This document shows positions 19,668-29,615 of a stretch of 64,000 bases of DNA, piece by piece (the stretch's first letter is position 1; each line of letters starts with the position of its first letter). The position numbers were made by a program, and so were the translations under genes. This DNA comes from Saccharomycopsis fibuligera x Saccharomycopsis cf. fibuligera. Its lineage: Eukaryota > Ascomycota > Saccharomycetes > Ascoideales > Saccharomycopsidaceae. The notes under the pieces were generated by a model. It saw only the letters and a program-made list of their open reading frames with translations, made no database searches and had not been told where the DNA came from. Where the stretch lies: positions 4,513,501 to 4,577,500 of the forward strand of contig CP012809.1 of assembly GCA_001936135.1 (NCBI GenBank), in the 5' to 3' direction.

Positions 19668-20492
19668 GGTGGTTTTGTTCCTATTAGATGCTATTTTTTG
19701 TGGTTAATGATGAAGCGCACTGGAGTGGCGAAACAAGAATAAAACTTGATGTAAAATGTTTCAAGCGTAACGATGCCAAAAAAGATTATTAATATTTCAT
19801 TTTACTAAATCACAAGAAAAAAAAAAAAAAAAAAAGAAAAAAAAAATTTTAAGAAAGCGATGAGCTTGTGCACGTGAAATAAATATTATTACCCTGCAGA
19901 ACTTCAGTGATGATGACATATCGCACATATAAATATGTGGAGAGACAAACTGTACTCAACATGACCACAATAAGCGTAGCTACGAAGTTATTATAAACTT
20001 CATTTTCAATAGTAATCCCTTCCGTGAGCAACATATTAATTTTTAGAGTCCGTCGTATTTTTTTTGCAATTTTGTTGACTTAGCTTTGCTTCACGTTGTC
20101 CCAAACCCCACATACGTCTTATTCCTGCATAATGCTGCCCAAATATAACCAATTACATCTTACTTGCTGATTATTAAGTGAATAGTATTTGCGTGTTTTT
20201 CATTATGATTGCACAAAAATAAAAAGCATTCAGTAATATTTTAGAAAAAGCGGCTGAATTCCTAACGACTGGTCTCTGATTGCTAATTTGCAAGACCTTC
20301 TTCATGCATGTAAGCCGAAAGACAAGAACATGGTGCACGGATTTTTGGTTAAATGGTGTCCAGATGTGTTTACCATGGTAACAAGCATCTGAAAAATCAC
20401 AGGAAAACTCAAGTTAAGAAGAGTACCGCTGTCCTCGAAACTGCACTCTGGGTTCATTGCAAAACTTGCTCTTATGCCAATCACAAACAAAA
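19668..20492. promoter_or_regulatory. NMD3/ERJ5 divergent promoter region
   Basis: NMD3-proximal elements are clustered: an A tract, RRPE core AAAAATTTT (19842-19850), PAC GCGATGAGCT (19857-19866) and CACGTG (19871-19876), all 170-210 bases from the NMD3 ATG. The remaining roughly 600 bases towards ERJ5 show no gene. Open frames at 19849-20034 and 20302-20490 lack recognisable content. Confidence 0.65.
19842..19876 (-). promoter_or_regulatory. RRPE + PAC + CACGTG cluster of NMD3
   Basis: AAAAATTTT, GCGATGAGCT and CACGTG lie within 35 bases. RRPE and PAC are the paired signals of the yeast ribosome-biogenesis regulon (Stb3 and Dot6/Tod6 binding in S. cerevisiae). Spacing and gene function agree. 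Confidence 0.75.
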
Positions 20493-21470
20493 ATGAAGTT
20501 CAATATTCATTGTTTCATAATATTTGTGGTGTTTGCTGCTGTGCTTGTTAAAGCATGGAGCAAAGAGGACGAGGAGATCTTCAAGATCAATCACGATGTC
20601 AAAGCAGATCTTGGTGATGATGTTACCTTTTACTCATGGCTTAGCTTGGAAAATGGCCCTAAATCATCGTTTGAAGAGATTAATAAAGCTTATAGGAAAC
20701 TCTCGAGGAAAATACACCCAGATAAAATTAAGAGAAACAAGTTTGACAGCACCAAAAAGTTCAAAGCAGTGAAGAAGAAGTATACTGAAAGATATCAACG
20801 TCTCAGTGTTGTGGGCCAGATTTTGAGATCTCGTTCCAAAGAAAGATATGATTTCTTTTTGAAAAATGGGTTTCCAAAGTATAGAGTTAATGGTGGATGG
20901 CTTTATGAAAAATTCAGACCTGGTTTAGTCAGCGTTATCGTGGGCTTATTCCTCCTTGTGGGTACATTCCAGTATTTTGTATTGAAAATCCAAACCAAGC
21001 AGAATAAGAAGAGACTTGAAGCTACAATTTATCAAATCAAGCAGCAAGCTTGGCCTTCAGGAATACCGCCAGCTGATGGTTCTGATCGAAAAATGACCAA
21101 CCAATTCACGGGCAAGTCTTTCATTGTGAAAATTGACGGCTCTGTGCATGTTATTGACGACGAAGATAGCACGGTGTTGCATCACGTTGACCCAGATGAG
21201 ATACATGAGCCAACTATTCATGATACTATTATTACCAAACTTCCTATTTGGGTCTGGAACTCCTCTGTGGGTAAAGCGCTTCCTAGTCTACACTATACGT
21301 ACGTTCCTCCAGTACCAGCAAAAAAGAACAGCGTTAAAGATGACGAAAAGCTGTCGCATGAGGAAGGAGCAGGAAAGAACAAAAAGGGCAAGAATAAAAA
21401 CACTGATTCAAGGGAAAAAATTACTTTGCCGAATGGAAAGGTGGTCTACTCCAGAAAAAAGAGAAGCTGA
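20493..21470 (+). CDS. ERJ5: ER membrane DnaJ protein Erj5
   Basis: Type I ER membrane J-protein, a co-chaperone for the luminal Hsp70 Kar2. A hydrophobic signal peptide (residues 1-21) is followed by a J domain (about 45-120) with the catalytic HPD at 75-77. A single membrane segment lies at about 144-164, and the C-terminal part is Lys-rich and cytosolic. The architecture and 325-residue length fit yeast Erj5 (about 295). The first ATG in frame is 20493; the open frame extends 12 codons further upstream only to a TTG. The KKRS end resembles a basic retrieval-type tail, but it is not a canonical KKXX motif. Confidence 0.87.
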   Translation: MKFNIHCFIIFVVFAAVLVKAWSKEDEEIFKINHDVKADLGDDVTFYSWLSLENGPKSSFEEINKAYRKLSRKIHPDKIKRNKFDSTKKFKAVKKKYTERYQRLSVVGQILRSRSKERYDFFLKNGFPKYRVNGGWLYEKFRPGLVSVIVGLFLLVGTFQYFVLKIQTKQNKKRLEATIYQIKQQAWPSGIPPADGSDRKMTNQFTGKSFIVKIDGSVHVIDDEDSTVLHHVDPDEIHEPTIHDTIITKLPIWVWNSSVGKALPSLHYTYVPPVPAKKNSVKDDEKLSHEEGAGKNKKGKNKNTDSREKITLPNGKVVYSRKKRS

Positions 21471-21953
21471 TGGTAATTGCTAGAAACTTGCCTATATCAA
21501 TTATTTGATGTTTTTTTATTGTATTTTGAGGCTTGGTTTTTCAAAAGCCATATGCTATATCTCGCTTGGTTTTTCTAGCCTAGTGAACTTTCGTAGTTAC
21601 TTGCAACTCGCTAATGCCTAATCGAGCCAATTCCATGTCCAATTGAAACTTATTCTTTGGTGAACTGTGTCAAAAAGTGATCAAAAAAAAGACCGCCAGC
21701 AATTGTGAATGCACCATAATGCATATACATTCGCTAATCATAAAAACATAAAAAAGGTACCGCAGCGCAGTCGAGCGGGTAGCGGCTGATCTCGGCTTGT
21801 AATAAACAAAAAGAAGCGCCATCAAAAGAGAACAGAGTATGCTTTGGTAATAAGTCAGTAACTGTAGTTTGGTACGAATATTACTTCAACTTGCTGTTTC
21901 CACCCCTTATATAAATATTATCAATACCACCTCAGTATAATTGAAGCTAGAAA
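21471..21953. other. Intergenic region ERJ5/acidic repeat protein
   Basis: ERJ5 3' region and the promoter of the next plus-strand gene. A GC-rich patch (about 21757-21800) stands out against AT-rich surroundings but does not fold into a tRNA. No gene seen. Confidence 0.5.
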
Positions 21954-24900
21954 ATGCAAAGAGCGCCATCCCAGAGATGGACCAGCACAAAGTCAAAGAA
22001 TATCTATGACGACTGGAGTGACGAGGAAGAAGACAGCTACGATGAGGATGGTTTTGCAGAAGAGGACGAGGATGAGTACATAAATCAGCAACAACAGCCT
22101 CAAAAACAGCCTCAAAAACAGCCCCAACAACAAACCCAACAGGAAAAGGAACAAATAGAAGCTGTGACCGCACAAAAACATGAAAGTACAAATCAAATAG
22201 GAGCTCAAGGCGCTACAAAGAGCACCGATCGACATACTAGCCTGCAGATACAAGACAAGAATGATTCAAAGTCAGTACAGCTAAAGGCCGAGGCTACTAC
22301 AAAACGAAATATCTCTATGGCTTCCGAAAGTCAAGAACCACAGGACCTGAAAAATGTGCAGCAGTTTTCAGCACCATCTCCATCAGCCGTACCAACGGCG
22401 ACATCAACAGAGTCTCTGCAGACGCCAACTGTGGAATCGAAACATGTTAAGAATGAAAATGAAAACGTCTCTTTAGACACCACAACAGATTCTGTTGAGT
22501 CTTACAGAAAAAGATCAGAACGAGAGCACATTGAAAGGACCCAGAATCTCAATATCATGGAAGGCTTGTACAAAAGCATCTCAAATCAGTTATCAATCAA
22601 CAATAGTAACGACACAAGAGAAGATGACAAGAAAGTTTATGATAGTGACGACCAAGGATGGGACGATACTGATGAGGAAGATAGTGGCAGCAAAAGTGTT
22701 TCAAGTCACCAGCAACACAAAAATATGGTCAATGAAAAGACTGGGGTTTCTGTTGAAAAGGGACCAGCTATTGAAACACATGATAAATCCCAATATCTTA
22801 ATTTGGAAAAAGGTATTGATTTAGACTCTTCTGTTCCTGTTTCGCGCCCTAGTCTTGATATTAGACCAAGACCATCATCTTTGGTTGATGGTCCTGAAGT
22901 AAAAAATTCTAAGTATTATAGTGACACTTCGAGGCTAGATAAAAATTTTGAAGATCTCTTCGAGGATTTTGAAAATTTATCATTTTCAACAGACCCTATT
23001 AAAGAGAGGACCACAGAAAATACGCCCAAGAAGAAAGAAAATAACGCATTGCTTACAAACCTTGAGTTGGATTTTCAGCCATTGACCCCCAAAAGATCAC
23101 CGCAGATCGGACACAGTGTTGATGATTATAATAATAATGATAATAGTAATGGCAGTGAAGGTGTTGATGACAAAGGATTATGGGGTGCTGCGCATACTGG
23201 CCACAGTTCCGACAATAATGGCAGTTGTCTCCCAGAGCTTCAAAAGCCACCTACTTTATCCAAAGACAGTGATAATGATTCTATAGTTGATTCTATAGCT
23301 GATAGTGATAATTTCAATTTAGACAATGGCGAAAATAAAGATGACAAGTCTGATCTGGATAATGACTACTACAATCAAAATGTGAGCGATTCGGATGATG
23401 ATAATGATGGCGGCTTTAAAGCTAGTCAAGGATTATGGTCGCAAATCCCGACTGATACTACCAAAAAAGAGGTGGCCAAGGTTGCTAGTGCCGGTGATAA
23501 ACTACCAACAGCTTCTGAAATGAAAGACGACAACGAGAAGTCTCTATCTGATTCCATAGAAGATAGCGATGATTATAATAAGCCTAATAAACAAAAGGAC
23601 CGGCCCAACGAAAAAGTTTTTGGTGACAATTTTCCATCAAAATCGTTTGACCTTGAGTCTGTGGATACTGACAGTGAGTCTGTTTTTAGAACATCTGTAT
23701 ATAGAAACGATTTCATGAACCGAACTCAACAGCAACAAAAGCATGAAGTATTTGATAGTGCAGCATTATCAACTTCAGCGCTTGAAGCAGCAGAAAAGTA
23801 TCAAAACGAAAGTGAGCTAAATAAGAATGAGCCAGAAAAAGTTAATATCTCTACTGCTAAAGATATATTGGCCGATGAGAGTTTTTCTTCAAATAACACC
23901 GCAAGACCAAATACTCAAGGAACAACTGATATTTCATTTGCGAAAGAGTACTTAGGATTGGCGGATGATGAGGATGACGAGGAGGAGGAAGATGATGACG
24001 CCGATGGAAGAGGTGCGCGTATTAACGATAATATTAGTGACTCTGATAGTGACAATGATGATGCATTTAAAGCTAGTGGTGGACTTTGGTCGCCAAACGC
24101 AAGTGTTGCACCAACCGCAGCAGCAGTTGGCGTCGCTGCTACTACTGGAATTGTTGCTGGCGCCACTAAAGCTAAACATTTTGAAGATGAAAAGCCATTT
24201 GCTTTAGCAGCGCAAGAAAGAAAGACATCTGACGGTTCTGTTCAATTGAGAAATTTCAGCTCATCTGATGTGCATGTGCCGCCACCAACTATTAACAAGC
24301 AGTCGACAATTTCGACATTTGGAGAAACTGACACCTCTTCTTACAGCGAAGTGACTTCCAACATTATCAAAGAAGAAAAAGCTGAGGATAGGAAAAGTTT
24401 TGATCCTGCTACTTTCAAAGAAACGATCCTGTTTGAGAAAAGTAACGATCAGGACAATAGTGACGATGAAAATGGCTTTGCCTTTAGAAACGGATTAACT
24501 AAAATCTCAACTAATGACACCCATGATCAAACGGAATGTGGATCAACTATTCCTCCTGGCACGCCAACTGTTCTTTCAAAACGAGACTCAGTAACCACAC
24601 CAATAAGACAAACTAGCAGCACGTCAGCCTCAGTTTCAATGTCAAATGATAGTCCTGCAGTGCCACCAAAAGATCTTAACATGTTCACTCCAAAACAATA
24701 CCAACCAGTAAAACATAATTTGCAGCAGATTATGAACAACACACCTGAGCAAGTCCACCTGATTTTGCGAGCTGTTAGAAAAGACGAATTCAACCATGAT
24801 TCAGGTTTACATACTTGGCTTGAAGCTACATTGAAGACAGCTAGCACTGGGCCGAAATATGGGGTAACACAAATAGGACCAAACACCAAAGCTGCCTACG

Positions 24901-25088
24901 ATGCGGCAACGGCTAAGAGCTCTGGTGGTAACACTAATCCGACATTAGCTGCTAGACGGATGTCTTTCAACTCGAAAATTAATATTTCGTCTCACCGGTT
25001 TTTGAAAGGTACAAAGAATGTGAATAAAAATGTGAAGGGGAAGCTTGAAGAAGGTTTTGCTAAAAGCTTGTTCAAAAGAAAGAAGTAG
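21954..25088 (+). CDS. Large acidic, disordered, repeat-containing protein; possibly Fyv8-like
   Basis: A 1044-residue protein of mostly Asp/Glu/Ser/Asn/Gln-rich, presumably disordered sequence. The N-terminus has a basic-aromatic patch, RWTSTKSKNIYDDWSDEEED (12-31). Internal copies of a motif of the form SDSDxDNDxxFKASxGLWS occur at 23386-23445 and 24037-24096, with weaker relatives (DDKGLWG near 23167; DDENGFAFRNGL near 24464). A PPK proline patch precedes a compact C-terminal segment (about 920-965) with alternating hydrophobics and DSGLHTWLEATL, then a basic tail (KSLFKRKK). The RW/DDW start and the GLxxWL-type end recall fungal Fyv8-like proteins, but I could not establish orthology. No catalytic motif, signal peptide or membrane segment. 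Function unknown. Confidence 0.8.
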   Translation: MQRAPSQRWTSTKSKNIYDDWSDEEEDSYDEDGFAEEDEDEYINQQQQPQKQPQKQPQQQTQQEKEQIEAVTAQKHESTNQIGAQGATKSTDRHTSLQIQDKNDSKSVQLKAEATTKRNISMASESQEPQDLKNVQQFSAPSPSAVPTATSTESLQTPTVESKHVKNENENVSLDTTTDSVESYRKRSEREHIERTQNLNIMEGLYKSISNQLSINNSNDTREDDKKVYDSDDQGWDDTDEEDSGSKSVSSHQQHKNMVNEKTGVSVEKGPAIETHDKSQYLNLEKGIDLDSSVPVSRPSLDIRPRPSSLVDGPEVKNSKYYSDTSRLDKNFEDLFEDFENLSFSTDPIKERTTENTPKKKENNALLTNLELDFQPLTPKRSPQIGHSVDDYNNNDNSNGSEGVDDKGLWGAAHTGHSSDNNGSCLPELQKPPTLSKDSDNDSIVDSIADSDNFNLDNGENKDDKSDLDNDYYNQNVSDSDDDNDGGFKASQGLWSQIPTDTTKKEVAKVASAGDKLPTASEMKDDNEKSLSDSIEDSDDYNKPNKQKDRPNEKVFGDNFPSKSFDLESVDTDSESVFRTSVYRNDFMNRTQQQQKHEVFDSAALSTSALEAAEKYQNESELNKNEPEKVNISTAKDILADESFSSNNTARPNTQGTTDISFAKEYLGLADDEDDEEEEDDDADGRGARINDNISDSDSDNDDAFKASGGLWSPNASVAPTAAAVGVAATTGIVAGATKAKHFEDEKPFALAAQERKTSDGSVQLRNFSSSDVHVPPPTINKQSTISTFGETDTSSYSEVTSNIIKEEKAEDRKSFDPATFKETILFEKSNDQDNSDDENGFAFRNGLTKISTNDTHDQTECGSTIPPGTPTVLSKRDSVTTPIRQTSSTSASVSMSNDSPAVPPKDLNMFTPKQYQPVKHNLQQIMNNTPEQVHLILRAVRKDEFNHDSGLHTWLEATLKTASTGPKYGVTQIGPNTKAAYDAATAKSSGGNTNPTLAARRMSFNSKINISSHRFLKGTKNVNKNVKGKLEEGFAKSLFKRKK

Positions 25089-25594
25089 TAAGGGGTACTG
25101 TGTGTGTGTGTGTGCGTATGTGTGTTTTCTTTTTTTTTTTTTTTTAAAAAAAAAAATCAAATTTTCTCTTTTATTCTTTTATTTTTTTACCTTATTGTGC
25201 TAATAAAGATGAATTTGTTAGAGATTGTGTTTTTGTTTTTATTGTGTTTATTTTGTGTTTTTGATACCCAATATTTTGCGTTTTTGTTTCGTTCATGTTT
25301 GACTATTTTGTAACATTTTTGCTTAATTTCTGCTTTATACTTTTATTGCCATACTAGGTTAATATAGATTAACAATTGCAAATTTACACTTCCAGTTACT
25401 ATGTAATATTATCCTGTTTTCCAGGTATCATATTGCTAAATAGTGGGAGTTTTGTTGGAAGACCAGCTATCTGGCAATAAATTGCGACTAATCCATCCGT
25501 ATCAACGGTTTCACTACATCAGTTACGTAGTTAAACAGCGCATTTATCAGCTCCATATAGGATTATAATATACATTACAGTTCAAACAAAACAC
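25089..25594. other. Convergent intergenic region with a TG repeat and T16/A11 element
   Basis: (TG)n-like run at 25099-25125, then a T tract directly followed by an A tract (about 25128-25156) that can form an A/T hairpin, the usual look of a yeast poly(A)/termination region. The rest is AT-rich. No gene seen. Confidence 0.5.
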
Positions 25595-26836
25595 TTACTC
25601 GAAAAACACTTTATTTAACGCAGTAAAATTTTCCGCAAAAAATATTTTGCCTGTCTTAATGCCACCAACAACGTTTCCCTGCTTACCACCGTCACCTTTC
25701 TCTTTCTCCATCTCATCTAACCAGTCTGTTTTTTTTTCATTCAAAAGCGGTTTCACTTGCACATCTGTTAATTTTGCCGCTGTAGCAAGAAAACTGTTGT
25801 CAATATCAGAAGTTATAAAGATTGGAATATCGCAGGCTATTGAGGGCAACAAATCACTTCTGCTGTCACCAACGTACACAAGAGGGCCTTTTACGTTAAC
25901 AAAATCATGACCTTGTTCCATTTTTTGAAGATGCGGTATTATTGTGTTTTTAATCTGCTGCAATTTATCGTATCCAGTGCGAATATTGAGATTCGTGGGG
26001 CTCAAATGGCCAGTGCACAAGCCATTGGTGGTGAATTCGTACTCATTGGCAAGAATTGTCACATTGGATTCCTTTATGTAATTTTTTTCGCTCTGATTAC
26101 AATCATCAAAAATGGCTCTGGTGTCTGTTTTGATTTCTTTCTTTCTTGGTACGATTCTGTCAATTACCTCATTTATGAGTATGGTGGACCAATTGACTGA
26201 AAGAATGTAAACAGGAACGTTATTGTGTATACAGTGCAGCAAAAATTGTTTAATGCCGGGTCTAAGGTCAATTGTTTTAGCAATGCTTCTAAAATCAGCA
26301 ACAGAAACATCTTTGAAAAGATTCTTTTCTTCAATGGCATTCACGGAGATCAATTCAATATTTTTGAGACCGATTTGGTATTGCATTTCCCTTTGGTAGA
26401 GTTCCTGAAGCGAAAGTTTTGCTGAGGGTGAATGCTGCTGCTGCAGTTGCTTTATGTAGTCGTTTTTCAACACATAGTCAGTGTAGGCATCACCATAAAT
26501 ATTAGAGAAGTAAGAGAATGGTGGCCGGAAGCCAGGTTTCTTATCGTAGGCTTTGTTAGCAAGGCTCATGATGGTGTCGTGGACGGTGATGGTCTGGTCA
26601 AAGTCGAGGACCACTGTACAGGGGAACGATGCTAGTGACAGAGGAAGCAGCGCAAGACGACCACCATGGAGGGCTGTGGTTCTTGTGCACATTTTATCTG
26701 TAATTGTGCTGGCGGAACTGTTCATGTGCTGGTGTTTATGGTGCAGCATTGATTGTATTGTGCTGGTAATAATGATGATAATAACGATGAAGGTGGTGAT
26801 CTCGCGATGCCGCCACGTGCCAATGGCGATGAGCAT
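25595..26836 (-). CDS. HAD-superfamily phosphatase, yeast Cto1 (YCR015C)-like
   Basis: The haloacid dehalogenase motifs are clear: DFDQTITVHDT (nucleophile D78 and D80 in the long form), the motif II serine in ILSVNWS and the metal-binding GDSRSDLLP (about 322-330). Between motifs I and II is a helical cap of the C1 type (RPPFSYFSNIYGDAYTDYV). This order resembles the S. cerevisiae YCR015C/Cto1 type of uncharacterised HAD protein; the substrate is not known to me. The long form starts at the ATG at 26836 and adds a hydrophobic stretch (FIVIIIIITSTIQ, 16-28) that could be a targeting segment. An ATG at 26692 gives a 365-residue protein and leaves a more normal promoter gap to ATG7. The start is unsettled. 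Confidence 0.75.
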   Translation of the reverse strand: MLIAIGTWRHREITTFIVIIIIITSTIQSMLHHKHQHMNSSASTITDKMCTRTTALHGGRLALLPLSLASFPCTVVLDFDQTITVHDTIMSLANKAYDKKPGFRPPFSYFSNIYGDAYTDYVLKNDYIKQLQQQHSPSAKLSLQELYQREMQYQIGLKNIELISVNAIEEKNLFKDVSVADFRSIAKTIDLRPGIKQFLLHCIHNNVPVYILSVNWSTILINEVIDRIVPRKKEIKTDTRAIFDDCNQSEKNYIKESNVTILANEYEFTTNGLCTGHLSPTNLNIRTGYDKLQQIKNTIIPHLQKMEQGHDFVNVKGPLVYVGDSRSDLLPSIACDIPIFITSDIDNSFLATAAKLTDVQVKPLLNEKKTDWLDEMEKEKGDGGKQGNVVGGIKTGKIFFAENFTALNKVFFE

Positions 26837-26962
26837 TTCTTCTTCTGTTTACTACTTTTACCACCCTTCCCTTTATCTCTGTCTTCTTTTCTGCTCTCGC
26901 CACTCTAACAGCCAATAGAAATAATTGCACCAGAACACACAGACACAGACACAGACAAAACA

Positions 26963-29104
26963 ATGAGCTCAGATCGACTCAAGTTTGTTCCTTTCCACTC
27001 CTTCGTGGACTCAAGTTTCTTCCAGCAGCTCTCAGACCTCAAACTCAACAAATACAAGCTCGATACCTCCAGCCAAGAGCTTCTCGCTTATTACAGCGTC
27101 AAGACCTTCGCTAGGAATCAGCACCCAATTGTCAATTTGACTGGCTTCAGCTTTGATACTTCCGAAGATGACTTTGCAAAGACATTACCCAAGCAGTCCG
27201 CGTTGTTTGTCCCTGGTTATCTAAACAATGTCAACACAAAGGAGGAGTTTCAAAGGGTAAACAAGAACGACTTCCTCAACCAAGCTGGACAGCGAATCTA
27301 CAGCGCCTTCAAGTCGAACGAAATCTTAGAGAATCCATCTGTGTTATCCAGCTTTAGTCTCTTGTCTTTTTCGGACTTGAAGAAATTCCACTTTTACTAT
27401 TGGTTCGCCTTCCCTTCATTGTACACTGAATGGCTGGTTAATACCAACAAACCTGTTTCCAAAGACGAACAAGCAGACTTGACAACCAATGTGCAAGCAT
27501 GGCTAGACAATCCAGCAGTCAAAGCAACCAAGAAGAATTTTTTTTTACTTGACGCTTTGAACAATCCGTTGCCGTTATCAGAAATTGTGATAGACGATAA
27601 ACGCAATAACTCCACAAGAGTCGGTATCATTGACTCCTCAACATACGGATCTAGTCCAGCTTGGTATTTGAGAAATTATCTTACTTTGCTATTATACTAT
27701 GGCTACACAGATATCGAAGTATTAGTGTATAGGTTCAATGGCACTTCCTTTTGGCTCAATGTTACTGCTTCAGAGAAATCAATTAATCTCAACATAAAGA
27801 AAAACCTTCCTCAAGTTACCGGCTGGGAAAAAACCAGCAATGGTACTCTACATCCAAAATTTGCAGATTTACAGTCATTGCTATCGCCCACATCGCTTGC
27901 TGAGCAAGCGGTTGACCTCAACTTAAAGTTAATGAAATGGAGAATCATTCCGCAAATAGAACTTGACCCAATAAAGGATTCAAAATGTTTGCTTTTGGGG
28001 GCTGGCACGTTGGGCTCTTATGTGGCAAGGGCGCTTTTGGGCTGGGGAGTAAGAAACATTACATTTGTCGATAATGGCAGAGTCTCTTTCTCCAACCCAG
28101 TAAGGCAGTCCTTATATACATATGAAGATTGCTTGGATGGTGGTGCCATAAAGGCAACTGCTGCAGCTGAATCATTACAAAAAATTTTCCCTAATGTTAA
28201 TGCTAAAGGCTACAATTTGGAGATTCCAATGATTGGCCATTCAGTAAAGGATTACGTACAAGAAAAGAAGAATTATGAAATACTTGAAAAATTGATCGAT
28301 GAGCATGATGTTATTTACTTACTTATGGATTCTAGAGAAACAAGGTGGCTTCCAACGGTTCTTGGTAACATTAAGCATAAGATTGTTTTGAATGCCGCTT
28401 TAGGATTTGATAGTTATCTTGTTATGCGCCATGGTTGCTTATCACCGACTAGTAACTTGCAAAATGGTTACAATGAAATCGAAAATGATCACGAGAATGA
28501 AAACCAAAAGAAAACCGAAGACCAAAACGAAAATAATAATATTGACAACCGGTTAGGATGTTATTTTTGCAACGATGTATTTGCTCCCTCGGATAGTTTA
28601 ACCGACCGTACTCTCGATCAAATGTGTACCGTTACTAGACCAGGATTGGCATTGATTGCCTCTTCATTAGTAGTGGAATTAATGGTATCGATTCTTCAAC
28701 ATCCACGCCGCCAATACGCCGAAGCGGTTAGTTCTACAGCAACCGCCAAATCTGATAATACTAATTCCAGTAGTGATAACAGAAATGAGAAAGATGATAC
28801 CATTCTTGGAGAACTCCCGCATCAAATTCGCGGCTTTTTGCATAACTTCAACAACATCAAATTACGTGCCCCTAATTACAAATATTGTTCAGCATGTTCT
28901 ATTCCGGTATTACAAGCTTGCAAAACCAATGGATGGGAATTTGTTGTTAAAGCATTAAATGATAATAAATATGTCGAAGAGTTGAGCGGATTAACTAGAG
29001 TTCAACAAGAAGCAGAGAAAGCAGCATTAGCTTTTGAAGAATTTGGTGGGGCACAGGGAGTTGGTAGCGATGACGGGGATTCTATTGACGAGGAGTGGTT
29101 ATAG
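26963..29104 (+). CDS. ATG7: Atg7, E1-like enzyme of autophagy
   Basis: Activates the ubiquitin-like proteins Atg8 and Atg12 by ATP-dependent adenylation and thioester formation. The N-terminal domain (1-325) binds Atg3/Atg10. The adenylation domain begins near 340 with the nucleotide loop LGAGTLG (345-351), then ITFVDNGRVSFSNPVRQSLY. CYFC (533-536) and CSAC near the end supply zinc ligands. The catalytic Cys is C555 in DQMCTVTRPG. The acidic C-terminal end matches the Atg8-binding tail. An Asn/Glu-rich insertion (about 505-528) and a Ser/Thr/Asn insertion (about 590-612) enlarge it to 713 residues, compared with about 630 in S. cerevisiae. Divergent from the HAD gene. Confidence 0.97.
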   Translation: MSSDRLKFVPFHSFVDSSFFQQLSDLKLNKYKLDTSSQELLAYYSVKTFARNQHPIVNLTGFSFDTSEDDFAKTLPKQSALFVPGYLNNVNTKEEFQRVNKNDFLNQAGQRIYSAFKSNEILENPSVLSSFSLLSFSDLKKFHFYYWFAFPSLYTEWLVNTNKPVSKDEQADLTTNVQAWLDNPAVKATKKNFFLLDALNNPLPLSEIVIDDKRNNSTRVGIIDSSTYGSSPAWYLRNYLTLLLYYGYTDIEVLVYRFNGTSFWLNVTASEKSINLNIKKNLPQVTGWEKTSNGTLHPKFADLQSLLSPTSLAEQAVDLNLKLMKWRIIPQIELDPIKDSKCLLLGAGTLGSYVARALLGWGVRNITFVDNGRVSFSNPVRQSLYTYEDCLDGGAIKATAAAESLQKIFPNVNAKGYNLEIPMIGHSVKDYVQEKKNYEILEKLIDEHDVIYLLMDSRETRWLPTVLGNIKHKIVLNAALGFDSYLVMRHGCLSPTSNLQNGYNEIENDHENENQKKTEDQNENNNIDNRLGCYFCNDVFAPSDSLTDRTLDQMCTVTRPGLALIASSLVVELMVSILQHPRRQYAEAVSSTATAKSDNTNSSSDNRNEKDDTILGELPHQIRGFLHNFNNIKLRAPNYKYCSACSIPVLQACKTNGWEFVVKALNDNKYVEELSGLTRVQQEAEKAALAFEEFGGAQGVGSDDGDSIDEEWL

Positions 29105-29615
29105 AGCTGTTTGAGTTACGGATTGGTTATAGCTTTTTGATTTTATTTGTTTTTGATTTCTTGTTGTTTTTGATTTTATCTGTTTGTTGCTTTTCTTACT
29201 TGTTTTTTTTTTTTTTTTTTTTTTTTTTTTGGAAGGTTATTATTTGTGAGCTGTAATATACATTGTTACTTTTGTTTCTATTATATTATGAAAATTTAGA
29301 TTGTAAAACATTGCATACATAATAATGTAAAGGAGTGATACTATTGGCCATTTTACGGGCCCTTTGCATAAGTCTTGATCTAAGCTAACCGTTATTTGTA
29401 TAGTTGGTCAAGGTACACTGATAGGCGAACTTACATTATAACCGAAGACTAAAACTTATCAAACAGTGAACTGAATGGTTCCTTAATCTATGTCAAAGCA
29501 AAACAATACACAAAACTAAAACTAAAATTAAATAATAGTATATCACAGGTACAAATACAAAATTGAAAAATTATCAAAACAAATACAAATTACAAACCTA
29601 ACAAAACCCCTCTCA
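29105..29615. other. Convergent intergenic region ATG7/MTR4
   Basis: Contains a T tract of about 27 bases (about 29204-29230) shortly after ATG7, and AT-rich 3' UTR sequence for both genes. No gene or RNA recognised. Confidence 0.5.
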
